From Brucella tritici (GTDB taxonomy: Bacteria; Pseudomonadota; Alphaproteobacteria; Rhizobiales; Rhizobiaceae): DNA of 64,000 bases. A program made the translations under genes and the position numbers. Location of the stretch: assembly GCF_902825325.1 (NCBI RefSeq), contig NZ_CADEAR010000006.1:62001-126000 (forward strand), written 5' to 3'. Position 1 is the stretch's first letter. Every line of letters begins with the position of its first letter. Under the pieces are notes generated by a model, which was not told where the DNA came from, ran no database searches, and was given only the letters and a program-made list of their open reading frames with translations. Positions 55,528 to 64,000 of this stretch are shown in pieces.

Positions 55528-57504
55528 TCAGTTACCGTTCTTGAGCCGGAGCAGATCGGGCGGGGTCGCCTCTTCCACCAGCCGCGCGATGGCTTCGTCG
55601 AGCGTCATGGATTCCTGATCCCTTGAACCGAGACGGCGCATATTGACCGTGTTTTCTTCGGCTTCGCGCTTGCCGCAGACGAGGATCACCGGAACCTTCT
55701 GCAACGAATGCTCACGAACCTTGTAGTTGATCTTCTCGTTGCGCAGATCGGTCGCAACCTGCAGTCCAGCGGCTTTCAGCTTGGCTGCAGCCTCCGCTGC
55801 ATATTCGTCTGCATCCGAGGTGATCGTGGCAACGACGACCTGCACCGGAGCAAACCACAGCGGCATGTGACCGGCGAAGTTTTCGATCAGGATACCGAGG
55901 AAGCGCTCCATCGAGCCGCAGATTGCGCGGTGGATCATCACCGGCTGACGCTTTTCCGAATCCTTGTCGATATAGAAGGCGCCGAAGCGTTCCGGCAGGT
56001 TGAAGTCCACCTGCGTGGTGCCGCACTGCCATTCACGGCCGATAGCGTCCCTCAGCGTATATTCAAATTTCGGACCGTAGAACGCACCCTCGCCCGGCAA
56101 AATGCCGGTCTTGATGTTGTTGGACTGCTGCTGAATCTTTTCCAGCACAGACATCATCACGCTTTCGGCACGATCCCAGAGCTCATCCGAACCGACGCGC
56201 TTTTCAGGACGGGTCGATAGCTTGATGGTGATCTCTTCGAAACCGAAATCCTTGTAGACCGATAGGATCAGGTCGTTGATACGCAGGCATTCCGCGGCCA
56301 TCTGCTCTTCGGTGCAGAAGATGTGCGCATCGTCCTGCGTAAAGCCGCGCACGCGCATCAAGCCATGCAATGCACCCGAAGGCTCGTAGCGGTGAACATT
56401 GCCAAATTCCGCAAGCTTGATCGGAAGATCGCGGTAGGACTTGAGGCCATGCTTGAAGATCATCACATGGCCAGGGCAGTTCATCGGCTTCAACGCAAAC
56501 ACGCGATCATCGTCGGTTTCGTCACCGGCGACAGTCACCTTGAACATGTTGTCGCGATACCAGCCCCAGTGACCCGAGGTTTCCCAGAGCGACTTGTCCA
56601 GCACCTGCGGCGCATTCACTTCCTGATAGCCATGGCTATCGAGGCGGCGACGCATATAGCTCACCAGATTCTGGAACATCTTCCAGCCCTTGGCGTGCCA
56701 GAACACGACGCCCGGTCCCTCTTCCTGGAAATGGAACAAATCCATTTCACGACCGAGGCGGCGGTGATCGCGCTTTTCGGCTTCTTCAAGCATATGGAGA
56801 TAGGCTTGAAGATCATTGTCGTTGGCGAAAGCAGTGCCGTAGATGCGGGTCAACATCGGATTGTTGGAATCACCGCGCCAGTAAGCACCGGCGACCTTCA
56901 TGAGCTTGAAGGAATTGCCGATCTGACCCGTTGAGGCCATGTGCGGGCCACGGCACAAATCGAACCAGTCGCCCTGATAGTAAATCTTGAGGTCCTGCCC
57001 GGCAGGAATAGCTTCCACCAGCTCGACCTTGTAGTTCTCGCCCTTGTCAGCAAAAACCTGCTTGGCCTTTTCACGCGACCAGACTTCCTTGGTAAAAGGC
57101 TTGTTGCGCTGAATGATCTCGCGCATCTTCTTTTCGATCACCGGAAGATCGTCGGGCGTGAATGGCTCATTGCGCGCAAAGTCGTAGTAGAAGCCGTTTT
57201 CGATGACGGGACCAATGGTAACCTGCGTGCCCGGAAAGAGCTCCTGCACGGCTTCTGCCAGTACGTGCGCCGTATCGTGACGAATGAGCTCAAGCGCGCG
57301 CGGGTCTTCGCGGGTCAGAATCTCAATCTTGCCGGAAGCGCCGAGAGGATCAGAAAGATCGCGCACGGTGCCATCGACGGCATAGGCAACAGCTTTTTTA
57401 GCAAGAGATTTGGAAATCGATTCCGCGAGGCCCGCGCCGGTCATCGACGCATCGTATTCACGCACAGAGCCATCGGGAAATTGCATGGAAACGGTATTCG
57501 ACAT
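55528..57504 (-). CDS. thrS: Threonyl-tRNA synthetase
   Basis: Charges tRNA-Thr. The 658-residue protein has an N-terminal TGS domain ([19 protein letters not shown]), the editing domain with [19 protein letters not shown] and the class II core: [20 protein letters not shown] (motif 2) with the zinc Cys in [11 protein letters not shown] and the later zinc His in [14 protein letters not shown] (motif 3). The anticodon-binding domain is at the end ([20 protein letters not shown]). The ATG is at 57504. No T-box (a Gram-positive feature) is seen; a nested hairpin lies 98 bases upstream. Confidence 0.96.
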   Translation of the reverse strand: MSNTVSMQFPDGSVREYDASMTGAGLAESISKSLAKKAVAYAVDGTVRDLSDPLGASGKIEILTREDPRALELIRHDTAHVLAEAVQELFPGTQVTIGPVIENGFYYDFARNEPFTPDDLPVIEKKMREIIQRNKPFTKEVWSREKAKQVFADKGENYKVELVEAIPAGQDLKIYYQGDWFDLCRGPHMASTGQIGNSFKLMKVAGAYWRGDSNNPMLTRIYGTAFANDNDLQAYLHMLEEAEKRDHRRLGREMDLFHFQEEGPGVVFWHAKGWKMFQNLVSYMRRRLDSHGYQEVNAPQVLDKSLWETSGHWGWYRDNMFKVTVAGDETDDDRVFALKPMNCPGHVMIFKHGLKSYRDLPIKLAEFGNVHRYEPSGALHGLMRVRGFTQDDAHIFCTEEQMAAECLRINDLILSVYKDFGFEEITIKLSTRPEKRVGSDELWDRAESVMMSVLEKIQQQSNNIKTGILPGEGAFYGPKFEYTLRDAIGREWQCGTTQVDFNLPERFGAFYIDKDSEKRQPVMIHRAICGSMERFLGILIENFAGHMPLWFAPVQVVVATITSDADEYAAEAAAKLKAAGLQVATDLRNEKINYKVREHSLQKVPVILVCGKREAEENTVNMRRLGSRDQESMTLDEAIARLVEEATPPDLLRLKNGN

Positions 57505-57601
57505 TCTAATAATCCTTATCCAGTCCCGCCAACGATTGCGGGTGGGTTCATGCGTATGAAAATGAAGGTTGGGTTCTAGTCTTTTTTGCCCAGCCAGTAA
57601 A

Positions 57602-57631
57602 GCGCGACAGACTGACAGCGTCAGGTCGCGC
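57602..57631 (-). other. Nested hairpin between the carboxypeptidase gene and thrS
   Basis: Outer arms GCGCGAC and GTCGCGC and inner arms CTGAC and GTCAG form a long stem with a three-base loop and small bulge. On the minus strand TTTACTGG follows, a weak T-run, so it is a possible terminator of the carboxypeptidase gene or a structure in the thrS leader. Confidence 0.6.
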
Positions 57632-57654
57632 CTGTTGACGGGAAAAGGATAGAA

Positions 57655-58872
57655 TCATTTCCGGATCGGAAGACAGTCGATCTTCTGCTGCTTCAGCTGA
57701 GCGCATGCCTTTTCGGCGGAAGCCGAATCCTTGAAACCGGAAAAACGCGCGCGATAGACCTTGCGGCGCTTTTCAGCGGGAGAAATTTCAGCCTTCAAAC
57801 CCGGCGCCACCTTGTCAACCGCCGGACGATACTTGGCCAGCAGCTCCTTTGCTCCGGCAACTGTCGGAGGAGCGCCAAGCTGGATCGTCCAGGCCGATGC
57901 ACCGGCGGCGGCAGAAGCAATCAGGAAGCCGCCATCGCCCTGCTCGATACGAGAATCGTCGATCAGGTCGGCGACTGCATCAGCCTTTGGCTGGGCCGGA
58001 GCTACCTGCTTTGCGACAGGCTGTGGCTTGGCCATTGCAACGAGCTGTCCCGTGGCCTCAGTGCCCTCCGTGCCGAACCGTGTGAGCAGTTTCGCCATCT
58101 GGTCGTCGCGCTGCCGCGCCGATCCAGCGCCGAGAACGACGCCGACGAGGTGCTTGTCGTTGATGACGGCAGATGAAACGAGGTTATAACCGGATACATC
58201 CGTATAACCCGTCTTGATGCCGTCAACGCCGCCATAGCGGTACATCAGATTGTTGTGGCCGTTGCGAACCCGGTCACGGAAGGTGAAGGAGCGTTGCGAA
58301 AACAGTGCATATTGATCCGGAAAATCACGGCGCAACGACATGCCAAGCACAGCCATGTCGCGGGCAGTCGTAAGCTGCGTTGACTTCGCCGTCAGCCCCG
58401 ACGGATTGACAAAGAAAGTGCTCTTCATGCCGATTTGGCGCGCACGCTGCGTCATCAATCGGCCAAAAGCCGCTTCCGATCCGGCGATATATTCGCCCAT
58501 GACCGTCGCCGCATCATTGGCCGAAACGATGATCATGCCATTGATCGCATCGCGGACTGTGATCGTTTCCCCCGGCTTCAGCCAGAGCTTCATGCGAACT
58601 TTCGCAGACGCATTTTTCGACACAGGCATTGCATCGTCCCAATGCAACGTGCCGGTCTTGAGACCTTCAAAGGCGAGATAAAGCGTCATCATCTTGGCGA
58701 GCGAAGCAGGTGCGCGCTGCACATTGGCATCGTCCTGTCCAAGGATTCGCCCGCTATCAGCATCGAAGACAACCCAGGACGTGTTCGCCATCGCCGCAGA
58801 CGTACAAAGCACACTCGCACCGAACGCAAGGGATGCAACAAAACGCGAAAGGCGGGGCGATGATTTCAGCAT
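57655..58872 (-). CDS. D-alanyl-D-alanine carboxypeptidase with SPOR domain
   Basis: Periplasmic penicillin-binding protein 5-like enzyme that removes the terminal D-Ala from peptidoglycan stem peptides. The signal peptide (LSRFVASLAFGASVLCTSAAMA) is followed by the active-site SxxK, Ser57-Leu-Ala-Lys60, the SxN motif Ser117-Ala-Asn119 in VSANDAA and KTG in IKTGYTDVSG. Beyond the catalytic domain lies an Ala/Pro-rich linker and a C-terminal SPOR-like domain (WTIQLGAPPTVAGAKELLAK and VYRARFSGFKDSASAEKACA), which binds septal or polar glycan strands. The PBP-associated beta domain seen in E. coli DacA is replaced by this SPOR module, the common alphaproteobacterial design. Confidence 0.94.
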   Translation of the reverse strand: MLKSSPRLSRFVASLAFGASVLCTSAAMANTSWVVFDADSGRILGQDDANVQRAPASLAKMMTLYLAFEGLKTGTLHWDDAMPVSKNASAKVRMKLWLKPGETITVRDAINGMIIVSANDAATVMGEYIAGSEAAFGRLMTQRARQIGMKSTFFVNPSGLTAKSTQLTTARDMAVLGMSLRRDFPDQYALFSQRSFTFRDRVRNGHNNLMYRYGGVDGIKTGYTDVSGYNLVSSAVINDKHLVGVVLGAGSARQRDDQMAKLLTRFGTEGTEATGQLVAMAKPQPVAKQVAPAQPKADAVADLIDDSRIEQGDGGFLIASAAAGASAWTIQLGAPPTVAGAKELLAKYRPAVDKVAPGLKAEISPAEKRRKVYRARFSGFKDSASAEKACAQLKQQKIDCLPIRK

Positions 58873-59078
58873 AACAGCTCACAGGAATAAGGACGCCGGG
58901 GGGGACATGCAGGCAAATTGCGGCCCGAAAAAGACCACAGCACTGCCTTAAATTCCAATTCTCAATGAAACGTTGATATCCTTAATGAATTATAATCAGC
59001 TAACAAAAAACTGTCTGAATTCACAGCTGCGGATATTTCGGGGAAACCGGAAGACGGTTCTCATAGGCGTATCGCGCC

Positions 59079-59438
59079 CTAAGTTGCCGAGCAGCGCCAA
59101 TACCGCCAGGGCAGATACCATTTGAGATCGCTGGAGAGTGCATGCGGCACCGGATCGAAACCGTGGGTTCCGAAAGGCCCGCAACGCATGACGCGAAAAA
59201 ATCCCATCCATCCGCCGCTCCAAAGGCCATGGCGGGCAATGGCTTCATAGGCATATTCGGAACAGGTCGGCAGATGGCGGCAGGAATTGCCGATGAGAGA
59301 CGACAATGTCACCTGATAGAATCGCACGAACGAAGTGCCGATCACCCTCCCCGGCGTCTTGCGCCAGGGGGCGGTGAAATTCCGGCTATAGCGCTTCCGC
59401 GCGCCCTCGCCGGTGTGATCCTTGCCGCAAGAACACAT
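59079..59438 (-). CDS. yidD: Membrane protein insertion efficiency factor YidD
   Basis: Small membrane-associated protein that helps YidC insert membrane proteins. The 119-residue protein holds the entire signature: LIGNSCRHLPTCSEYAYEAI, ARHGLWSGGWMGFFRVMRC and HGFDPVP. I take the ATG at 59438, whose A overlaps the stop of the upstream scaffold gene as TGATG, so the two are translationally coupled. This gives an N-terminal Cys-containing extension (MCSCGKDHTGEGARKRYSRN) not seen in E. coli YidD. The longer frame to 59477 lies inside the upstream gene. Confidence 0.92.
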   Translation of the reverse strand: MCSCGKDHTGEGARKRYSRNFTAPWRKTPGRVIGTSFVRFYQVTLSSLIGNSCRHLPTCSEYAYEAIARHGLWSGGWMGFFRVMRCGPFGTHGFDPVPHALSSDLKWYLPWRYWRCSAT

Positions 59439-59878
59439 CAGGCAGCTTTGGCCTTTTCCTCGATCTGCCGGATGCAATCGACAACCGCGTCGAAAGTAAG
59501 CAATGTGGAGGCGTGGCGGGCTTTGTATTCGCGAACGGGCTCGAAATATTTCAGGTCGGCGAAACGTCCTTCCGGCGCCGGGCCATCTTCCTTCAGCATT
59601 TTGTACATCTCATCGCGAACCGCTTTCAGTTCTTCCGCTGAAGCACCGATGATGTTGCGCGCCATGACCGAGGAAGAAGCCTGCCCAAGCGCGCAGGCTT
59701 TCACCTCATGCGCGAAATCCGTCACGATACCGTCAGCCATTTTAAGATAGACGGTAACGGTCGACCCGCACAGCTTGGAATGCACCTTGGCAACTGCATC
59801 TGGTTCAGGAAGACGTCCCAGACGCTCCATGTTTCCGGCGAATTCCAGAATACGTTTGTTATAAATATCATCGATCAT
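59438..59878 (-). CDS. NifU/IscU-type Fe-S cluster scaffold protein
   Basis: A 146-residue iron-sulfur scaffold of the SufU/IscU kind. The cluster Cys ligands sit in KLCGSTVTV, EVKACALGQASSS and VVDCIRQIEE, in the order expected for IscU-like proteins. The ATG at 59878 gives the family start MIDDIYNKRILEFAGNMERL, with GGAAGG upstream; the frame to 60082 adds 68 residues of non-family sequence. It is translationally coupled to yidD and divergent from folE, the usual rhizobial order. Confidence 0.92.
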   Translation of the reverse strand: MIDDIYNKRILEFAGNMERLGRLPEPDAVAKVHSKLCGSTVTVYLKMADGIVTDFAHEVKACALGQASSSVMARNIIGASAEELKAVRDEMYKMLKEDGPAPEGRFADLKYFEPVREYKARHASTLLTFDAVVDCIRQIEEKAKAA

Positions 59879-60105
59879 GGAGGCGAACCTTCCGCTCTGC
59901 CGGAGAAAAACATAAATTTGTCGTCCGGCTGCGGTTTGAAGTTGCAATTTATTGTCTATATAATAGGCAGGTAGCGTCTGCGCCATGGGTAACATTAGCA
60001 CAGACCCCGGGGGCAGTCGCACGAAAACCTGTCCGGTGGCCTCAAGCGCCGAATCAATACATCGCCCGCTCGCAAAGCGCATCGTTGTATTGTCCGTTTA
60101 ACTCG

Positions 60106-60125
60106 TCTCCTCCTTGAAGGAGACT
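60106..60125 (+). other. Perfect hairpin in the folE leader
   Basis: GTCTCCT (60106-60112) and AGGAGAC (60119-60125) are complementary around the six-base loop CCTTGA. It lies 14 bases upstream of the folE start, ahead of the likely ribosome-binding site GGAG at about 60130, and could alter ribosome loading. Confidence 0.55.
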
Positions 60126-60139
60126 ACTGGAGAATACTG

Positions 60140-60781
60140 ATGGACGCTCGCATCCTCAAAGAAGATGACGAATCCGGCCTGCCAAACAAGCAGGCAGATG
60201 TAACTCTTTTGCATGGCAAGCCGACGCAGGCCGATGCAGAAGCAGCCGTACGCACGCTTTTGCTTTGGGCCGGAGACGACCCGGAGCGTGAAGGTCTTCT
60301 GGAAACGCCGAAGCGCGTTGCCAAGGCCTATAAGGAACTGTTCGCAGGCTATACGGAAAGCCCGGAAGAAGTCCTCGGCACGGTGTTCGAGGAAGTCGGC
60401 GGCTATAATGATCTTGTCCTGGTGAAAGACATTTCGTTCCATTCGCATTGCGAGCACCATATGGTGCCGATCATTGGCAAGGCGCATGTTGCCTATCTGC
60501 CTGATCACAAAGTGGTGGGCCTTTCCAAGATTGCGCGCGTCGTGGATATTTTTGCGCGCCGCCTGCAGACGCAGGAAAGCATCACCGCGCAAATCGCCGA
60601 CAGCATCCAGCGCATTTTGAAGCCACGTGGCGTCGCCGTCATGATCGAGGCAGAACATATGTGCATGGCCATGCGCGGCATTCGCAAGCAGGGTTCGACG
60701 ACCATCACCACCACCTTTACCGGCGAAATGCAGGTGAATGCGGAGGAACAGGTTCGTTTCATGACCTTGACCCGCAGATAA
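60140..60781 (+). CDS. folE: GTP cyclohydrolase I (FolE type 1)
   Basis: Opens the guanine ring of GTP to make dihydroneopterin triphosphate, the first step of folate synthesis and so the feeder of the FolB/FolK/FolP steps encoded at 11-12.8 kb. The zinc site is complete: Cys in [12 protein letters not shown] with His, and Cys in [32 protein letters not shown] and [14 protein letters not shown] are the standard blocks. At 213 residues the length is typical. ATG at 60140 with GGAGAATACTG upstream. hisI follows by 10 bases, so they are co-transcribed. Confidence 0.96.
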   Translation: MDARILKEDDESGLPNKQADVTLLHGKPTQADAEAAVRTLLLWAGDDPEREGLLETPKRVAKAYKELFAGYTESPEEVLGTVFEEVGGYNDLVLVKDISFHSHCEHHMVPIIGKAHVAYLPDHKVVGLSKIARVVDIFARRLQTQESITAQIADSIQRILKPRGVAVMIEAEHMCMAMRGIRKQGSTTITTTFTGEMQVNAEEQVRFMTLTRR

Positions 60782-60791
60782 ACGGCAGACA

Positions 60792-61217
60792 ATGAGCTTC
60801 TTTCCTGCACAGCCTTCCGACAAGAAGGCCATTGAAGAAGGCGCGGCATTCATGCCGCGCTTTGATGCTTCGGGTCTCATCACCGCCGTCGTAACCGATG
60901 CGCGTGACGGCGAATTGCTGATGGTTGCCCATATGAACGAGGAAGCGCTGCGCCTTACCCTCGAAACGGGAATTGCGCATTACTGGTCACGCTCGCGGTC
61001 CACACTCTGGAAGAAGGGCGAGACGTCGGGCAATCTGCAAAGTGTTGTCGAGTTGCGCACGGATTGCGATCAGGATGCGCTTTGGCTGAAAGTGCGTGTC
61101 GCGGGCGACGGACCAACCTGCCATACGGGTCGCCGCTCCTGTTTTTATCGGCAGATTATTGCCGAGAACGGCGATATATCGCTGGCCATTGAAGGTGCCT
61201 GCGATCACGAGCATTAA
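60792..61217 (+). CDS. hisI: Phosphoribosyl-AMP cyclohydrolase
   Basis: Third step of histidine synthesis: opens the adenine ring of phosphoribosyl-AMP. The 141-residue, zinc-dependent, single-domain enzyme has [39 protein letters not shown] and the metal-binding [11 protein letters not shown] and [13 protein letters not shown]. No HisE domain is fused, as usual in alphaproteobacteria. It lies 10 bases after folE; folE-hisI pairing is common in this order. Confidence 0.95.
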   Translation: MSFFPAQPSDKKAIEEGAAFMPRFDASGLITAVVTDARDGELLMVAHMNEEALRLTLETGIAHYWSRSRSTLWKKGETSGNLQSVVELRTDCDQDALWLKVRVAGDGPTCHTGRRSCFYRQIIAENGDISLAIEGACDHEH

Positions 61218-61303
61218 CCTTGGTCAAAAGGATGTGATGGCGCGAATATGAGTCGCGCCATCAATTCGCAGCATTTATTCTTTGGATACTATGTTTCGCT
61301 AAT

Positions 61304-61406
61304 CTGAAGCGGTTCCTGTCAAACGGAACGGTCGGAATCGCTTTAGCTATTTGTTCTACGCATTTCCTGACGCAAGCCGCTTCAGTCTTTTGCCGGAAAT
61401 GCTCCA
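61304..61406. repeat. Dispersed intergenic repeat, copy D
   Basis: About 103 bases, the full-length inverted relative of copy A: GAAGCGGTTCCTGTC, then AATCGCTTTAGCTATTTG, ACGCATTTCCTGACGCAAGC and CTTTTGCCGGAAATGCTC. It fills most of the gap between hisI and the patatin gene and probably contains or adjoins the patatin promoter. Confidence 0.7.
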
Positions 61407-61433
61407 AATCGAGACGAAGAGGTGTCCATCGTG

Positions 61434-62378
61434 ATGCTTGCATGGGGGCAGAGGCGGAAGGCTGCGAATAACGACCTTGCACCGCCAGCCGAAGAAATCG
61501 TCGAGAAGCCTGAAATCAAGCGTGAACCGCGCCGGATAGCCTTGGCGCTGGGTGGTGGAGCTGCGCGCGGCTGGGCGCATATCGGCGTTTTACGGGCGCT
61601 GGACGAAGCCAATATCGATATCGAGATGATTGCCGGGACATCTATCGGCGCGCTTGTAGGCGGCTGTTATCTGGCTGGAAAACTCGATGAACTGGAAGAT
61701 TTCGCCCGTAGCCTCACCCGGCGACGCATGTTCAATCTTCTCGACATCACCTTTCGCGGCAGCGGGCTGTTCGGCGGGATGAAACTGGATGGCCGTCTGC
61801 GCGAGCATCTGGACGGCTTGCGCATCGAGGAACTGGATCGCCCCTTCGTTGCCATCTGCACGGAATTGCGCACCGGTCATGAAATCTGGCTGTCTTCCGG
61901 TCCGCTTATCGATGCCATGCGCGCCTCCTATGCCCTGCCCGGCGTTTTCGAGCCTGTGCGCTGGCAGGAGCGTGTTCTGGTCGATGGCGCACTCGTCAAT
62001 CCCGTCCCCGTATCCGTGTGCCGTGCTTATGAGCAACGCCTGGTTCTGGCGGTCAACCTGCACTACGACCAGTATGGTCGCGCTGCGGTCATCAAACATG
62101 CGCAAACGCGCCAGGAAGGGCTTGCGGACGCGATTCATGGCGAGAAGGAAGCACGCCTCGGCATTACCGGCGTGATGATGGAAGCCTTCAACATCATCCA
62201 GGACCGAATCTCGCGCGCCCGCATGGCTGGCGATCCGCCGGATGTTACGCTCATGCCGATTGTGGGACAGATCGGGCTTGCCGATTTCCATCGCGCATCC
62301 GAGGCAATCGATGCCGGTTACGCAGAAACATTGAAGCGCCTTGAGGATATCAAGCGCCTGCAGGGCATCGCCGGCTGA
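61434..62378 (+). CDS. Patatin-like phospholipase (RssA-like)
   Basis: A 314-residue cytoplasmic or membrane-associated acyl hydrolase. The oxyanion loop is GGGAARGWAHIGVLRAL, the nucleophile elbow is GTSIGAL (G-x-S-x-G), and the catalytic Asp is in VDGALVNPVPV; so the Ser-Asp dyad is complete. Family blocks MIAGTSIGALVGG and LPGVFEPVRWQERVL match the NTE/RssA branch. The ATG at 61434 or a GTG at 61431 are both served by AGAGG upstream; the GTG at 61422 is less likely. It is followed by a terminator. Confidence 0.93.
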   Translation: MLAWGQRRKAANNDLAPPAEEIVEKPEIKREPRRIALALGGGAARGWAHIGVLRALDEANIDIEMIAGTSIGALVGGCYLAGKLDELEDFARSLTRRRMFNLLDITFRGSGLFGGMKLDGRLREHLDGLRIEELDRPFVAICTELRTGHEIWLSSGPLIDAMRASYALPGVFEPVRWQERVLVDGALVNPVPVSVCRAYEQRLVLAVNLHYDQYGRAAVIKHAQTRQEGLADAIHGEKEARLGITGVMMEAFNIIQDRISRARMAGDPPDVTLMPIVGQIGLADFHRASEAIDAGYAETLKRLEDIKRLQGIAG

Positions 62379-62396
62379 TTTTTTTTGTCGTTGGAA

Positions 62397-62436
62397 GCGA
62401 ATCCGAATGAATCGGATGCGCCGGATTCGCTCTTTA
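62397..62436 (+). terminator. Terminator of the patatin gene
   Basis: GCGAATCCG (62397-62405) and CGGATTCGC (62422-62430) form a 9-bp stem with a 16-base loop, followed by TCTTTATT. The rest of the 308-base gap up to tRNA-Leu shows no gene; it should contain the tRNA promoter. Confidence 0.7.
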
Positions 62437-62686
62437 TTGCCCCTCGCAGTGCTCTCTTCCCTCGCAACGCTCTCGCTCGATGACGTTTTTCGGAATTTTT
62501 TTCGATTTGTGGAAGTCTTTGAAAAAGCCCGGAAAATCGCGGTTTTGACCATGTCATCGATGATTGAGCGCCAGCTTTTTCACATTCTTTTTCAAAAAGA
62601 TTGCCGGAAGATGCAGATGGGGCTTGTGCACCCCAAAGTGATTTGCTAAATGCCCACTCGCCGACGGAGTTCGGCTCCTACCACGG

Positions 62687-62771
62687 GCGGTCGTGGCGGA
62701 ATTGGTAGACGCGCAGCGTTGAGGTCGCTGTGGGGCAACCCGTGGAAGTTCGAGTCTTCTCGACCGCACCA
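62687..62771 (+). tRNA. tRNA-Leu (anticodon GAG)
   Basis: Acceptor arms GCGGTCG and CGACCGC pair, the anticodon stem CAGCG/CGCTG holds the loop TTGAGGT (anticodon GAG), and a long variable arm (GTGGGGCAACCCGTGG) marks class II. The T arm is GTTCGAGTC. The 3' CCA is encoded. It reads CUC and CUU leucine codons. Confidence 0.96.
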
Positions 62772-62919
62772 TCTTCTCTCAAGAACAATTTAAAATGTTT
62801 TCCCCGCAAGGGGTTACAGCTATTTCTTGATTAGAGATCTTCACTTCCTATCGATGCATTACAAACAAAAAACGCGCCCTTCGATGAAGAGCGCGTCTGG
62901 CTGATGACACTATTCCCGA

Positions 62920-64000
62920 TCAGTTTTTACCGATTTCCGAACGGATTGCGTCGCTATGCTCCCCAAGCTTCGGCGAACGCTTGTCGAGCTTCAATTCTGC
63001 ATCGGAGAAACGAATGGGCGTTCTCAGGCCGGGAACGCCTTGCGGATCAATCTTCATTGCCCTCGCCTCGAATTGCGGGTCTGCGAATACATCGGCTACC
63101 GTATTGATCGGACCGGCTGGCACGCCGATTCTAGCGAGTTCGGCCAGAAGATCGTCGCGCTTCCAAGCACGTGTCTTTTCTTCCAGAAGTGCCGTCAGGG
63201 CAGCTCGATTGGCCACGCGCGCCGAATTGCTGACGAAACGCTCGTTAGCGGCGATGTCACCAATGCCAAGCAACGAGGTCAGTTTCCCGAACTGTCCGTC
63301 ATTGCCGCAGGCGATGATGAAATAGCCGTCGGAAACGGGCAGCGTCTGATATGGCGCGATATTGGGATGCGCGTTGCCCATGCGTTTTGGCGAAACACCT
63401 GAGGCCAGAAAATTCATGGCCTGATTGGCAAGGACCGCAGACATGCAGTCGAACAGCGCCATATCGATATGCTGGCCGGTGCCGGTGCGCTCGCGCATGA
63501 TGAGTGCGGACTGGATCGCAATCACGCTGTAAAGCCCTGTAAAAATGTCGGCGAAAGCCACACCGATCTTTTGTGGCTCACCGTCAGGCTCGCCGGTGAG
63601 ATCCATAATGCCGCCCATGCCCTGAATCATGAAATCGTAGCCTGCGCGCTCCGCATATGGCCCGGTATGGCCGAAACCGGTGATCGAGCAATAGATCAGG
63701 CGTGGATTGATGGCCTTCAGGCTCTCATAGTCGAGGCCATATTTGTCGAGACCGCCCAGCTTGAAATTCTCGATGACCACATCGGCGTCAGCCACAAGCT
63801 GGCGCACCAGTTCCCTGCCCTCGTCGGTGCGGAAATCGGCCGTAATCGAGCGCTTGCCGCGATTGCAGGCGTGGAAATAGGCCGCTGATTGTTCGCCTTC
63901 CACATCGATAAATGGCGGGCCCCATTTGCGCGTATCGTCGCCTTCAGGGCTTTCCACCTTGATGACATCTGCTCCAAGATCAGAAAGCGTCTGCCCTACC
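62920..64000 (-). CDS. CaiB/BaiF (class III) CoA-transferase, 5' end outside window
   Basis: Class III CoA-transferase, which transfers CoA between an organic acid and its thioester. The visible part has the start-side TLSDLGADVIKVESPEGDD, GKRSITADFRTDEGRELVRQ, the catalytic region GQHIDMALFDCMSAVLANQA with the Asp of the family, and the ending YQTLPVSDGYFIIACGNDGQ plus GVPAGPINTVADVFADPQ. A GTG at 63957 is in frame, but the same frame continues to the last base of the window with family-like sequence, so the gene starts beyond 64000. Substrate unknown. Confidence 0.92.
   Translation of the reverse strand, partial: VGQTLSDLGADVIKVESPEGDDTRKWGPPFIDVEGEQSAAYFHACNRGKRSITADFRTDEGRELVRQLVADADVVIENFKLGGLDKYGLDYESLKAINPRLIYCSITGFGHTGPYAERAGYDFMIQGMGGIMDLTGEPDGEPQKIGVAFADIFTGLYSVIAIQSALIMRERTGTGQHIDMALFDCMSAVLANQAMNFLASGVSPKRMGNAHPNIAPYQTLPVSDGYFIIACGNDGQFGKLTSLLGIGDIAANERFVSNSARVANRAALTALLEEKTRAWKRDDLLAELARIGVPAGPINTVADVFADPQFEARAMKIDPQGVPGLRTPIRFSDAELKLDKRSPKLGEHSDAIRSEIGKN

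Noticed and set aside
60098-60883. Open frame of 261 codons on the minus strand
   Set aside because: Opposite folE and hisI; both of those have complete catalytic motifs.
61590-62552. Open frame of 320 codons on the minus strand
   Set aside because: Antisense to the patatin gene, which has its full Ser-Asp dyad and oxyanion loop.

Overview
The window reads as ordinary chromosomal DNA of an alphaproteobacterium of the order Hyphomicrobiales (Rhizobiales), most likely Brucellaceae (Brucella/Ochrobactrum). This is inferred from gene content and protein style: a giant apolipoprotein-like growth-pole protein, CckA, a single-cysteine DksA, a B12-dependent class II ribonucleotide reductase, an adrenodoxin-type ferredoxin, and the order yidD / Fe-S scaffold / folE / hisI / patatin. 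No database search was possible. Coding density is high and both strands are used. I see no phage, insertion sequence, integrase, CRISPR array or rRNA.

Layout. 1-3.5 kb: an Mla-type lipid ABC transporter operon (permease, ATPase, MCE protein, lipoprotein), cut at the left edge. 3.7-8.6 kb: a convergent 1621-residue membrane-anchored coiled-coil protein resembling GPR/RgsE, the growth-pole ring protein. 9.2-10.2 kb: an adrenodoxin-type ferredoxin followed by a flavoprotein that looks like ferredoxin-NADP reductase with its NADPH domain missing, ending in a perfect 26-bp inverted repeat. 10.2-12.8 kb: a DUF922 protein and folP-folB-folK. 12.9-16.8 kb: a secreted protein, a YcjF/YcjX pair and a SixA-like phosphatase. 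17-22 kb: dksA, an orphan FliO-like protein and cckA. 22-28.3 kb: a flavoprotein, LtrA, a flavin monooxygenase-like protein, a serine hydrolase and a YbdG-type channel. 28.4-34.2 kb: a PRC-barrel protein, nrdJ with an NrdR-box-like site, and a Nudix hydrolase. 34.5-38.7 kb: gpt, a universal stress protein, a CinA-type protein, wrbA and an MscS channel. 38.8-45.4 kb: tRNA-Leu(TAA), ilvA, an RhlE-type helicase, then a compact run of cysteine synthase, alanyl-tRNA editing protein, mercaptopyruvate sulfurtransferase and GNAT acetyltransferase. 45.4-54.2 kb: a diguanylate cyclase, a 53-residue membrane protein, a succinate-type CoA-transferase, a TPR-methyltransferase, a BASS transporter, galE, mazG, a flavin reductase and a nitroreductase. 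54.4-62.4 kb: a secreted protein, thrS, a D-Ala-D-Ala carboxypeptidase, yidD, an IscU-like scaffold, folE, hisI and a patatin. 62.7-64 kb: tRNA-Leu(GAG) and the 3' part of a CaiB/BaiF CoA-transferase.

Folate synthesis is represented twice (folPBK and folE). Cell-envelope functions recur: lipid transport, growth pole, mechanosensitive channels, peptidoglycan trimming and YidD. Redox flavoproteins are numerous.

The most unusual items are the NADPH-domain-less reductase beside the ferredoxin, the regular 22/29-residue repeat built into the giant coiled-coil protein, the perfect inverted repeat at 10146-10219, and a family of roughly 105-bp intergenic repeats with four recognisable copies.
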